A stretch of DNA of 64,000 nucleotides from an uncultured Devosia sp. (GTDB lineage Bacteria; Pseudomonadota; Alphaproteobacteria; Rhizobiales; Devosiaceae). The stretch is taken from NCBI RefSeq assembly GCF_963517015.1, contig NZ_CAUQDV010000001.1:1432001-1496000 (forward strand), written 5' to 3'. This document shows positions 8,045-15,692 of the stretch, piece by piece; position 1 is the first letter of the stretch, and each line of letters opens with the position of its first letter. The translations under genes and the position numbers were made by a program. Below the pieces are notes generated by a model that worked only from the letters and a program-made list of their open reading frames with translations, did no database searches and was not told the origin of the DNA.

Positions 8045-9295
8045 ATGTCCGAACATTCGTCTTATACGCCCGGCACCGGCATCGAGAAGTGGCTCGATGA
8101 ACGTTTGCCGATCATCCGGTTCTCCAAAGAGCACCTGATGGACTTTCCGACGCCGAAGAACCTTAACTACTGGTGGACCTTCGGCGCGATCCTGGTGATG
8201 TGCCTGGGTATCCAGATCGTCACCGGTGTGATCCTGGCGATGCACTACACGCCAAACGTCGCCATGGCCTTCGACTCGGTCGAGCATATCCGCCGTGACG
8301 TCAACGGCGGCCGCATGATCCAGGCGTTCCACGCCGTGGGCGCTTCCATGTTCTTTGCCGCCGTCTACATCCACATTTTCCGTGGCATGTATTTCGGCTC
8401 CTACAAGGCGCCCCGCGAAATCCTCTGGATCCTGGGCGTGCTGATCTTCGTGCTGATGATGGCAACCGCCTTCATGGGCTATGTGCTGCCGTGGGGCCAG
8501 ATGTCTGGCTGGGCTGCGACCGTGATCACCAATATCTTCGCCGCCATCCCGGTCATCGGCAATCCGCTGCTGGAACTGCTGCGTGGTGGTTTCTCGGTGG
8601 GCAATCCGACGCTGAACCGCTTCTTCTCACTGCACTACCTGCTGCCCTTCGTGATCGCCGCCGTGGTGGCGCTGCACATCTGGGCTCTGCATGTGCCGGG
8701 CAACAACAATCCGGTCGGCGTCGACGTCAAGGACAGCCGCGATACGCTTCCCTTCCATCCGTATTACACGATGAAGGATGCGTTCGGCATGGTGCTGTTC
8801 CTGATCCCCTTTGCCTGGTTCGCCTTCTTTGCACCGGATATCCTGGGTCACCCGGACAACTACATCCAGTTCAACTCGCAGGTGACGCCGGCCCATATCG
8901 TTCCTGAATGGTACTTCCTGCCATTCTACGCGATCCTGCGCGCCATCGACTTCAACATCCTGTTCATCGACTCCAAGCTCGGCGGCGTGATCTTCTTCGG
9001 TGGCTCGATCGTCATCCTGTTCTTCCTGCCGTGGCTCGATACCGCCAAGACCCGTTCGGGCAACTTCCGCCCGATGTTCAAGTGGTTCTACTGGCTGTTC
9101 GTGATCAACTTCATCGGCCTCACCTATCTGGGTGCCGCGCCGGCTGAAGGCATCTACGTGATCCTGGCCAAGATCTGCACGGCATACTACTTCCTGCACT
9201 TCCTCGTCATCCTGCCGGTGATCGGACGCATCGAGAAGCCTCGGCCCTTGCCGACCAGCATCTCGGAAAGCGTTCTGGCCAAGTCGCACGCCTGA
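8045..9295 (+). CDS. petB: Cytochrome b subunit of the bc1 complex
   Basis: 416 residues, multi-spanning membrane protein with both haem-b sites: helix B histidines in FHAVGAS and VYIHIFRG, helix D histidines in SLHYLLPF and ALHIWALH, plus the Qo-site PEWYFLPFYAILRA motif and a Qi-side N-terminal segment. A GTG at 8033 overlaps the petA stop in frame, but the ATG at 8045 follows a GGGGG stretch and gives the standard start. Cytochrome b is not fused to c1 (unlike fbcH of Bradyrhizobium). Sits between petA and petC in one operon. Confidence 0.96.
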   Translation: MSEHSSYTPGTGIEKWLDERLPIIRFSKEHLMDFPTPKNLNYWWTFGAILVMCLGIQIVTGVILAMHYTPNVAMAFDSVEHIRRDVNGGRMIQAFHAVGASMFFAAVYIHIFRGMYFGSYKAPREILWILGVLIFVLMMATAFMGYVLPWGQMSGWAATVITNIFAAIPVIGNPLLELLRGGFSVGNPTLNRFFSLHYLLPFVIAAVVALHIWALHVPGNNNPVGVDVKDSRDTLPFHPYYTMKDAFGMVLFLIPFAWFAFFAPDILGHPDNYIQFNSQVTPAHIVPEWYFLPFYAILRAIDFNILFIDSKLGGVIFFGGSIVILFFLPWLDTAKTRSGNFRPMFKWFYWLFVINFIGLTYLGAAPAEGIYVILAKICTAYYFLHFLVILPVIGRIEKPRPLPTSISESVLAKSHA

Positions 9296-9312
9296 GCGAA
9301 GGGGAAGAGAAA

Positions 9313-10182
9313 ATGAAGACCATCAAAACCGCCTTCGTCGCCCTGGCCATGCTAGCCGGCCTTGCTGCTCCCGCCTTTGCGCAGAGCCACGAGACGCCGC
9401 ATATCGAAAAGCAGAACTGGAGCTTTGCCGGTATCTTCGGCACCTATGACACCAACCAGCTGCAGCGCGGCTTCCAGGTGTTCCGCGAAGTCTGCTCGAG
9501 CTGCCACGGCGCTCGCCTCATCGCCTTCCGCAATCTGTCGGAAGAGGGTGGTCCGAGCTTTTCGGAAGAGCAGGTCAAAGCCCTGGCTGCCGAATATGAA
9601 GTGGCCGATGCAACGGCCGATGGCGGCACGCGTGCCGCCGTTCCGGCCGACCGCTGGCCGTCGCCCTTCGCAAGCGAGCAGGATGCCCGTGACGCCAATG
9701 GCGGCGCGCTGCCGCCGGACTTCTCGGTGCTGGCCAAGGCGCGCGGCGTGACCGACGCCTTCCCATTCTGGGTGTTCAACTACTTCACGGCCTATCAGGA
9801 AGGCGGCTCGGACTATATCCACGCGCTGCTGAACGGCTATCACGAAGAAGTCCCGGAATCGGCTCCGCACAATTCGGACGGTACGCCGTTCGAGCTGGCC
9901 GAAGGCAAGTATTACAACGACTACTTCCCAGGTCACGCCATCGGCATGGCGCCGCCACTGATGGACGGCCAGATCACCTATGAAGTGGCTGAAGGTCAGG
10001 TCGCGGTTCCTGAAACGCTGGAACAGTATTCGCAGGACGTTTCGGCCTTCATGTTCTGGATGGCTGATCCGCATCTGGCGGGCCGCAAGCAGACCGGTTT
10101 TGTGGTCCTGCTGTTCCTGGTCGGCTTCTCGGCGCTGATGTATCTGACCAAGCGCCGCATCTGGGCCGGCATCGAGCACTAG
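9313..10182 (+). CDS. petC: Cytochrome c1
   Basis: 289 residues. A cleavable signal peptide ends at AFA-Q near residue 23; the haem c motif is C61-S-S-C64-H65; the likely axial Met is in IGMAPPLMDG; a single C-terminal membrane helix (VVLLFLVGFSALMYL) with a basic tail anchors it in the inner membrane, facing the periplasm. It passes electrons from the Rieske centre to soluble cytochrome c. GGGGAAGAGA precedes the ATG. Last gene of petABC, followed immediately by repeat R2 copy C and then a GGGCCC terminator hairpin. Confidence 0.95.
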   Translation: MKTIKTAFVALAMLAGLAAPAFAQSHETPHIEKQNWSFAGIFGTYDTNQLQRGFQVFREVCSSCHGARLIAFRNLSEEGGPSFSEEQVKALAAEYEVADATADGGTRAAVPADRWPSPFASEQDARDANGGALPPDFSVLAKARGVTDAFPFWVFNYFTAYQEGGSDYIHALLNGYHEEVPESAPHNSDGTPFELAEGKYYNDYFPGHAIGMAPPLMDGQITYEVAEGQVAVPETLEQYSQDVSAFMFWMADPHLAGRKQTGFVVLLFLVGFSALMYLTKRRIWAGIEH

Positions 10183-10257
10183 CTATCGGCCGCGGCGCGG
10201 CGAAAACGCGCCAGTGGCGCGTTTTCAGATAGCTAGGCCCGAAGAGCTACGCTCGCA
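10181..10257 (+). repeat. Dispersed terminator-bearing repeat R2, copy C
   Basis: Perfect hairpin 10202-10226 (GAAAACGCGCC, AGT loop, GGCGCGTTTTC) and, in this copy, an outer pair AGCTATC (10181-10187)/GATAGCT (10228-10234). The tail GGCCCGAAGAGCTACGCTCG matches the reverse complement of copy A. It starts inside the petC stop codon, so it is placed as the operon's terminator. Confidence 0.75.
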
Positions 10258-10282
10258 GGGCTCGAAGCCCAAGACGAATTTG

Positions 10283-10302
10283 AAGGGCCCTACGGGGCCC
10301 TT
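10283..10302 (+). terminator. Intrinsic terminator downstream of petABC
   Basis: AAGGGCCC-TACG-GGGCCCTT hairpin with 8-bp arms followed by TCTCTTTG. It lies about 100 bases past petC, after repeat R2 copy C, so the pet operon would have two hairpins in series. Confidence 0.65.
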
Positions 10303-10399
10303 TCTCTTTGTGACCACCACGGACGTTTCACCCTATTGCCATTCGGCGCTCACGCCGCAATATACCAAAAGCGCAAATCAGGTGGCGAGGGAGCCAGCC

Positions 10400-10597
10400 A
10401 TGTCTGCCATTCGCATCGCCGTAACCGTTGTCGGCGCCGCCATCACCATGAGCCGCCATCCTGCCGTTCGGGCCGGGATCGCGGCCGTTGCCGCCAATCC
10501 ACGGGCGCGGGAGACGGCTATCAGTGTCACGCGCACCGCCGCTTACAATGCCGGCGTCATCGCGCGTCATATCGTCGGCAATCGCCTTACCAAATAA
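10400..10597 (+). CDS. Small conserved-looking hypothetical protein
   Basis: 65 residues, start MSAIRIAVTVVGAAITMSRH, basic (at least eight Arg/Lys against a single Glu) with an N-terminal hydrophobic stretch and an Ala/Arg-rich helical remainder. The reading frame is open further upstream through repeat R2, but GAGGGAG about 7 bases before this ATG marks the likely start. It lies 20 bases before apt on the same strand and may be cotranscribed with it. No function is recognised; membrane association through residues 5-16 is possible but the segment is short. Confidence 0.6.
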   Translation: MSAIRIAVTVVGAAITMSRHPAVRAGIAAVAANPRARETAISVTRTAAYNAGVIARHIVGNRLTK

Positions 10598-10617
10598 CCA
10601 GACTGTTCAGGACTGCC

Positions 10618-11151
10618 ATGTCGCTCGACCTTAAGGCCCTCGTGCGCACGATTCCGGATTATCCCAAGAAGGGTATCCTGTTCCGTGACATCACCACGCT
10701 GATCGAGAACCCGGAAGGGTTCAAGGAAAGCGTCGAGCGGATTGCCGCGCAGTATCGCGGGCAGGGCATCAGCCATGTTGCCGGCATCGAGGCGCGCGGC
10801 TTCATCTTCGGGGCAGGCGTCGCCATTGCGCTGGGTGTGGGCTTCATTCCGATCCGCAAGAAGGGCAAGCTGCCCGGCGAGACGATCGGCCAGAACTATG
10901 CGCTCGAATATGGCGTCGACACGATCGAGATCCATGCTGATGTGCTCAAGGCCGGCGACGTGGTTCTGGTGGTGGATGACCTGATCGCCACCGGTGGCAC
11001 AGCCGTTGCCGCTGTGGGCCTGCTGCGCCGCACCGGTGCGACGGTGGATCATGCTGCCTTTGCCATCGACCTGCCGGACCTCGGCGGCGCTGCAAAGCTC
11101 AAGGCCGAAGGTGTGACGGTATCAGCGCTGATGGAGTTCGAGGGACACTAG
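10618..11151 (+). CDS. apt: Adenine phosphoribosyltransferase
   Basis: 177 residues, type I phosphoribosyltransferase that salvages adenine with PRPP to AMP. The PRPP loop VVLVVDDLIATGGTA is at about 118-132, preceded by the IEARGFIFG substrate block near 60 and the flexible KKGKLPGET loop near 81. Cytoplasmic. The longer open frame upstream runs through the small gene in another frame and is not coding. Its stop codon TAG sits in the loop of the terminator that ends the transcript. Confidence 0.95.
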   Translation: MSLDLKALVRTIPDYPKKGILFRDITTLIENPEGFKESVERIAAQYRGQGISHVAGIEARGFIFGAGVAIALGVGFIPIRKKGKLPGETIGQNYALEYGVDTIEIHADVLKAGDVVLVVDDLIATGGTAVAAVGLLRRTGATVDHAAFAIDLPDLGGAAKLKAEGVTVSALMEFEGH

Positions 11152-11162
11152 TCCCTCGTTTT
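11139..11162 (+). terminator. apt: Intrinsic terminator overlapping the apt stop codon
   Basis: CGAGGGAC (11139-11146), loop ACTA, GTCCCTCG (11151-11158), then TTTT. The hairpin begins inside the coding sequence; the TAG stop (11149-11151) spans loop and the first base of the right arm. Confidence 0.8.
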
Positions 11163-11564
11163 CTACCAGCTGTTGCGGCCGTCCATCTGTTCAACCTCGA
11201 TGCTGGTCCAGTCGAAATCGTCGATCAAGCGCAGGTTGACGGCGTAGCTTCGCTCGGTCGGCATGCCGCCGGCCTCAAATCCTGGCTTGGGGGTGCCGTC
11301 CGCATTGTAGATCGAGCCCCAGTCAGGGGTGTCGCCCCAGGTCTGCATGCCGCAGGTGCCGCAGAAATGGTGGTTGTTCATGCCGCTTGGCGAATAAATC
11401 CGCTCCCCTTCGGTGGAGATGATCTTCATTTCGCCGGGCTTGTAATAGCCCCAGACGGCGCCCGTGCGGCTGCAATAGGTGCAATTGCACTCGCCGGCCG
11501 AGACCGGCGGGTGCGGCAGTTCGATCCTGGTTGCGCCGCAATGGCAGGTGGCGATCAGTGACAT
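11163..11564 (-). CDS. GFA family (CENP-V/glutathione-dependent formaldehyde-activating) protein
   Basis: 133 residues of the GFA fold. The zinc-binding cysteines are in C7-H-C9-G, C27-N-C29-x-x-C32 and C68-x-x-C71-G. Despite the family name most members are not proven formaldehyde-glutathione enzymes; the true substrate here is unknown. The start is well placed: GAGGAGGC-type purines precede the ATG by 7 bases. The gene is convergent with apt, its stop abutting the apt terminator's T-run, and it is transcribed after the VOC gene upstream. Confidence 0.85.
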   Translation of the reverse strand: MSLIATCHCGATRIELPHPPVSAGECNCTYCSRTGAVWGYYKPGEMKIISTEGERIYSPSGMNNHHFCGTCGMQTWGDTPDWGSIYNADGTPKPGFEAGGMPTERSYAVNLRLIDDFDWTSIEVEQMDGRNSW

Positions 11565-11632
11565 GGCAAGCCTCCTCGCTGTGATGCCGTCACCATGCTA
11601 GGCCCTCGTGCCAGTTCCTGTCAGCAGGTTCT

Positions 11633-12040
11633 TCAGGCGGCCACGTCGATCTCGGCGGCGACTTCACCCGCATCGACCAGGCAGAACTGATTGCCTTCGG
11701 GGTCGCGCATCACCGTATAGGTGGGCAGGACGCGCACGGGCTCGGCGCCCGCCTCCTTGAGCCGCTCGACCTCGTTGGCGCGGTCAGTGACTTCGATATC
11801 GAAATGCACGCGGTTGTTGTCGTAGCGACGTCCCTCGACATTCTGGAAGCATATGGAGGGGCCGGGCCCGTCGACCATGACGGTCGGATCGGTTTCGGGT
11901 GTCAGGCCAAGCGCAGCAAGTCGCGCCACTTCGGCCTCGTCATAGTCACGCACCTGATAGCCATCCAGCAAATCAGCCCAGAAATGGGCCAGCCGGGAGG
12001 GCTTGTCACAATCGAATACGATTTCCTGGATCTTGCCCAT
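11633..12040 (-). CDS. VOC family (glyoxalase/bleomycin-resistance fold) protein
   Basis: 135 residues: start MGKIQEIVFDCDKPSRLAHF, two beta-alpha-beta-beta-beta units, and the C-terminal MRDPEGNQFCLV block that carries the last metal-ligand position in many VOC proteins. Substrate cannot be assigned. The frame is open to 12133, but AAGGAGA lies 7 bases before the ATG at 12040 and the upstream part overlaps the TerC terminator hairpin, so the shorter start is chosen. Same strand as the GFA gene, 68 bases away. Confidence 0.82.
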   Translation of the reverse strand: MGKIQEIVFDCDKPSRLAHFWADLLDGYQVRDYDEAEVARLAALGLTPETDPTVMVDGPGPSICFQNVEGRRYDNNRVHFDIEVTDRANEVERLKEAGAEPVRVLPTYTVMRDPEGNQFCLVDAGEVAAEIDVAA

Positions 12041-12100
12041 GGTCGTCTCCTTCTTGCTTTGCCTTCTGGCTAGACCGCAATTGCGGCAAGACTGGTGCAA

Positions 12101-12129
12101 AGAAAAAGGCCGGCGTTTCCGCCGGCCTT
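12101..12129 (-). terminator. Intrinsic terminator of the TerC-family gene
   Basis: Perfect 10-bp stem AAGGCCGGCG (12106-12115), TTTC loop, CGCCGGCCTT (12120-12129). On the minus strand it is followed by TTTTTCTTTG. It lies 25 bases past the TerC stop. Confidence 0.88.
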
Positions 12130-12153
12130 CCATATTCAGTGTGCCTGACTGCC

Positions 12154-13173
12154 TTATGGCTCGAGCTGACCCTGCTTGGGATCTTCCGCCGCGCTGACAT
12201 TGGGTTCATTGCGGGTCTTGTAGAGCGAGAAGATCACGCCGCCGGCAAGAATTGCGATGGTCACCGTCAGCGACAACAGTGTGTCGATATGGATGTGGAA
12301 GGGTACCAGGGAGATCTTGATACCGACCAGCACCAGAATGATGGCCAGCGAGGTCTGCAGGTAGCGGAAGCGGTTCATCGCGGCTGCGAGGGCGAAGTAG
12401 AGCGAACGCAGGCCAAGGATGGCGAAGATGTTGGAGGTGTAGACGATGAACGTGTCCTGGGTCACCGCGAAGACGGCGGGGACAGAGTCCACGGCAAAGA
12501 TCAGGTCGACGACTTCCACCATGATCAGGGCCACGGCCAGCGGGGTCAGCCAGGTGACGAGCTTGCCGGTCTTGGGATCAGGCTCCTTGACCGTGAAGTT
12601 GCGGCCATGCAGCTGCTTGGTGACGCGGAAGCGGCTGGAAATGAACCGGTAGACCTTGTTGTCTTCCAGGTTTGGTTCTTCGTCCTGATGGCTGAACATG
12701 CGGAAGCCGGTGAAGACTAGGAAGGCGCCGAAGAACAGCAGGATCCAGCTGAACTGGTTGACGAGGGCCGCACCCACGCCGATCAGCACGGCACGGAACA
12801 GGATCACGCCCAGGATGCCCCAGAACAGCACGCGGTGCTGGTAGAGGCGGGGAATGCCCAGGAAGCCGAAGATGGTGGCGATGACGAACATGTTGTCCAT
12901 CGCCAGGCTCTGTTCGAGCAGGTAGCCGGTATAGAATTCAAGCCCGGCTTCGGCGCCGCGCTGGAACCAGACCCAAGCACCAAAGGCCAGGGCAATCAGC
13001 ACATACATGCCATAAAGCAGGAGGCTTTCCTTGGCCTCGATCTCGTGCTCGTCCTTGTGCAGGATGCCGAGATCGAAAACCAGAAGGCCAATGACGATCG
13101 CGATGAACGCGACCCAGAACCAGACGGGAGTACCTAAGAAATCGCCCGATAGGGCGGCAAGCAGCGAATCCAT
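12154..13173 (-). CDS. TerC family integral membrane protein
   Basis: 339 residues with about nine hydrophobic segments. The conserved acidic motifs of the TerC/Alx family are present: FDLGIL near 35, EQSLAMDNMFV near 86 and MVEVVDLIFAVDSVPAVFAV near 213, whose Asp/Glu residues line the proposed ion path. Members have been linked to Mn2+ export and metal homeostasis or tellurite resistance; which applies here is inference. An ATG 18 bases upstream is in frame, but AGAAAGG precedes the ATG at 13173. I looked for a yybP-ykoY manganese riboswitch upstream and did not find its core. Confidence 0.87.
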   Translation of the reverse strand: MDSLLAALSGDFLGTPVWFWVAFIAIVIGLLVFDLGILHKDEHEIEAKESLLLYGMYVLIALAFGAWVWFQRGAEAGLEFYTGYLLEQSLAMDNMFVIATIFGFLGIPRLYQHRVLFWGILGVILFRAVLIGVGAALVNQFSWILLFFGAFLVFTGFRMFSHQDEEPNLEDNKVYRFISSRFRVTKQLHGRNFTVKEPDPKTGKLVTWLTPLAVALIMVEVVDLIFAVDSVPAVFAVTQDTFIVYTSNIFAILGLRSLYFALAAAMNRFRYLQTSLAIILVLVGIKISLVPFHIHIDTLLSLTVTIAILAGGVIFSLYKTRNEPNVSAAEDPKQGQLEP

Positions 13174-13342
13174 CGCCGGACCTTTCTCCATGAAGATTGG
13201 AGCAGCTCCGACATCACGAGGACATAAGTCATCCTCGCCAGAGGGGCCCGGCGCTGCAGGATGAAAATGCCTGAACTGACGAAAAGTTCAAGCCCCCGGT
13301 GATCAGAATCTGGGGTGAGGGGCTGTCTTGGCGTCGCAGGTG

Positions 13343-13687
13343 TCAGCGCGGCGTGCAGAGCATGACGATGGCGTCGGCCGTTTCGAGCTGGATTGCGGTG
13401 CCATAATTGGGGTCGGGAATCAGGCGGCCCTGCTGGATCGAGCGCGTGGCCCTGAGCCCGCCATCGTTGAGCCCGACGCCATCCTGATAGGCGGTAATGG
13501 TACCGGTGCCGGAGCTCTTGTCGCCAAAGACGGTCGAGGAGAAGCCGTAGACATTGCCATAGATGGTCAGGATGCCTGCCTTTTGCGTGGTCGCGTCGCG
13601 ACAGGCCCAGTTCCCGGTAAAGGTCTGGGCGAAAGCCGGGCTGGCGGACAGGGCGATGAGGGCAGCAACAAGGGCGATTCGGCGCAT
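13343..13687 (-). CDS. Small secreted protein of unknown function
   Basis: 114 residues beginning MRRIALVAALIALSASPAFA, a Sec signal peptide with cleavage after AFA. The mature part (about 94 residues) has two cysteines, CRD near 28 and C near the C-terminus, and is beta-rich with Gly/Thr turns (NWACRD, GDKSSGTGTITAYQDGVGLN). I do not recognise a domain. An earlier ATG 36 bases upstream is in frame but would bury the signal peptide. It starts 32 bases after the MaoC pair on the same strand, so it may be the last gene of that unit. Confidence 0.6.
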   Translation of the reverse strand: MRRIALVAALIALSASPAFAQTFTGNWACRDATTQKAGILTIYGNVYGFSSTVFGDKSSGTGTITAYQDGVGLNDGGLRATRSIQQGRLIPDPNYGTAIQLETADAIVMLCTPR

Positions 13688-13719
13688 GGGGCAGAGAGTG
13701 CCCATGCCCTGATTTGCAA

Positions 13720-14277
13720 TCAAGTGCCGCGCTTGAGAAGCGGGCCGATAACGGGAATTCTGGTGAGGGCGAGCAACACCTTGAGTTTGAGCGGCATGCG
13801 GTAGTCGCGCAGCTTGGAAAAGGCCACCAATTCTGCCTTGTAGACCAATTCGCCGCGCTGGTTTTTCGCGGTGATGCGGTTGAACAGCAGGCCCCAGCCA
13901 GGAATGGAGTTCGATGCGCGCTTGTCGGTCACGACAAGTTCATAGCTCACCGTATCGCCCGGACGGACCGGAACCTTGAATTCCATGGAATTGACGCCCG
14001 GTGAGGGGCCGGAAACGCCGGGCTCGTTGCCTTCGTCGCGGAGGCGTTCTTCCTCGGCCTCGAGCGTGTCGACCATCTTGCGATGGCCGATGCTGACCGT
14101 GTGCCAGCCGCTGGCCACAAGCCCGCCGAAATGGCTATGCCGTGCCGCCTCTTCGTCGATGTGGAAGTATTGCGGATCATAAGCCATGGCGAAGCGGATG
14201 ATCTCCTCGGCGCTGAAGGTGTGATCGCCAAGCGGAAACACTTCGTCGATCACGATGTTTTCGAACCAGCGGGTCAT
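13720..14277 (-). CDS. MaoC family dehydratase (second of tandem pair)
   Basis: 185 residues, hot-dog fold. The R-hydratase-type motif is seen at about residues 31-49 (YDPQYFHIDEEAARHSHFGG, then LVASGWHT), where the Asp and His form the hydratase dyad. The open frame extends upstream inside the neighbouring gene, but the ATG at 14277 overlaps the stop of the preceding MaoC gene (ATGA), so the pair is translationally coupled. It presumably hydrates an enoyl-CoA or a related thioester; substrate unknown. The C-terminus adds a short basic tail (LKRGT) after IPVIGPL. Confidence 0.85.
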   Translation of the reverse strand: MTRWFENIVIDEVFPLGDHTFSAEEIIRFAMAYDPQYFHIDEEAARHSHFGGLVASGWHTVSIGHRKMVDTLEAEEERLRDEGNEPGVSGPSPGVNSMEFKVPVRPGDTVSYELVVTDKRASNSIPGWGLLFNRITAKNQRGELVYKAELVAFSKLRDYRMPLKLKVLLALTRIPVIGPLLKRGT

Positions 14278-14744
14278 GCCTGGCTCCTTGTCTCGACCAG
14301 ATTGGCCAGCCGCATGGTCAGGACCGGTGCCTGCTTCTGGTTCTGCACGTTGAAGTCGAGCGTGACGATGCCCCATTGCGGGTGGCTTTCGGACCGGCGC
14401 AATTCGGCAATGGTCACCGTGCCGCCGATGGTGTCGCCGACCATGACCGGGTTTTTCCATTTGAGATTGGTGAAACCCAGGCCACCGGCCGAGGCGATCT
14501 TGCCCAGAAAGCTGTCGACCAGCATGCGCAGGCTCAATGCGCCTGTCTGCCAGCCGCTGGAGGCCAAGCCTCCCAGCAGGCTCGCCTTGGCCGCGGCTTC
14601 GTCGAGGTGAAAGGGCAGGGGGTCGAATTCGCGCGCGAAGGAGAAGATCATCTCCTTGCTCACGCTGACATGGCCCAGGTCGATCACTTCGCCGACCGCC
14701 AGATCCTCGAAATGACGCCGATCTTTGGTGACAGGATTGGTCAT
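14274..14744 (-). CDS. MaoC family dehydratase (first of tandem pair)
   Basis: 156 residues, hot-dog hydratase paralogous to the next gene: FDPLPFHLDEAAAKASLLGG at about 40-59 carries the Asp/His dyad, followed by LASSGWQT. Tandem MaoC subunits often form a heterodimer; that is inference here. The gene starts 9 bases after the AraC-type regulator's stop and overlaps the next gene by four bases, so the order regulator-MaoC-MaoC looks like a single transcript. AGGG lies about 8 bases before the ATG. Confidence 0.87.
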   Translation of the reverse strand: MTNPVTKDRRHFEDLAVGEVIDLGHVSVSKEMIFSFAREFDPLPFHLDEAAAKASLLGGLASSGWQTGALSLRMLVDSFLGKIASAGGLGFTNLKWKNPVMVGDTIGGTVTIAELRRSESHPQWGIVTLDFNVQNQKQAPVLTMRLANLVETRSQA

Positions 14745-14753
14745 TGGCTTGCC

Positions 14754-15608
14754 CTATACGTCAAGGCGAGCTTTTTGCGCCATTGGCGCCCTGATGGCAA
14801 GGCCGTCCTGTCGCTGGCGAAATTGCTGGGGCGACAGTCCCATGCGCCGGCGAAAGCGCTGCGAGAAGTAGAACTGATTTTCAAAGCCGGCGCTGGCGGC
14901 AATCTGCTTGATGGGAAAGCTGGTGCGGCGGAGCAGGTCGGTCGCGATATCGAGGCGACGAGCTTCGATATGGGACTGGATCGTGCCGCCGGTTTGGTCG
15001 CGGAACAGATGCGCCAGCCGTGACGGCGACAGGCCAACGGCCTCGGCAATCCTTTCGATCAGCAGCTTTTCGGTCAGGTGAGATTCGATGAAATCAATGG
15101 CACGGGCAATGCGCGGGTCGCCCGGGCGTGATTCACGCGGATTATGCGCGTCGCAGGCGAGAAGCAGGCCCTCGAAGGCGTTGACGGCCAATGCCTCACG
15201 CCGGCGATGCGAACCTTCGAGCAGATGATGGAGCTCCATGAAGCGCTGGGCCAATTGGGCTTCGGTGAGATGCAGGCGGAACAGGCCTTGCGCCGCTTCG
15301 GGCCATGCGAGGAGATCGAGCCAGTCGGGGCGCGGCTGGAAATGGGCCCAGAGTAATTCCCAACGTTCCAGTGATGACTCGACGCCATAGTCATGGGGCG
15401 CGCCCGGTCGCAGCAGAACCCAGTCGCCCGGCTCGGCGATCATCTCACCTGCGGCATGGCCGAAGCGGCCGCGACCTGAAACGGTATGGATCAATAGCCA
15501 GTCGGCCACGCCGTTGCGGCGGACGGCGCGATAGCCCGATGTTTCATGAAAGTGGCCGGTCAGGATGCGACGCGTGGCTTGATATGGTGCTTCAAAGACT
15601 TGAGTCAT
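14754..15608 (-). CDS. AraC family transcriptional regulator
   Basis: 284 residues. An N-terminal AraC-type cupin sensor (about 10-140, with PGDWVLLRPGAPHDYG) is followed by two helix-turn-helix units; the family signature is at about 240-270 (IKQIAASAGFENQFYFSQRF then FRRRMGLSPQQFR). The ligand is unknown. It is divergent from the phytanoyl-CoA dioxygenase gene across 84 bases containing an 8-bp inverted repeat, so that gene is the likely target, and it leads the MaoC pair on its own strand. Confidence 0.9.
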   Translation of the reverse strand: MTQVFEAPYQATRRILTGHFHETSGYRAVRRNGVADWLLIHTVSGRGRFGHAAGEMIAEPGDWVLLRPGAPHDYGVESSLERWELLWAHFQPRPDWLDLLAWPEAAQGLFRLHLTEAQLAQRFMELHHLLEGSHRRREALAVNAFEGLLLACDAHNPRESRPGDPRIARAIDFIESHLTEKLLIERIAEAVGLSPSRLAHLFRDQTGGTIQSHIEARRLDIATDLLRRTSFPIKQIAASAGFENQFYFSQRFRRRMGLSPQQFRQRQDGLAIRAPMAQKARLDV

Positions 15609-15692
15609 AGCAGGATATTATATCTGATCGGCAGCATGTTCCATGGCTCACGCCGATCATTGGTCGTAACTTTGGGCCATATGGAGGCCCAG
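15609..15692. promoter_or_regulatory. Divergent promoter region with inverted repeat (putative AraC-type operator)
   Basis: TGATCGGC (15625-15632) and GCCGATCA (15652-15659) are exact reverse complements separated by 19 bases, sitting between the divergent AraC-type and PhyH genes. GGAGG at 15683-15687 is the ribosome site of the PhyH gene. Operator function is inferred from position and symmetry. Confidence 0.55.

Noticed and set aside
13174..13342. Possible yybP-ykoY manganese riboswitch before the TerC gene
   Set aside because: TerC-family genes are classic partners, but the GGGGAGUA core and its second conserved loop are not present.
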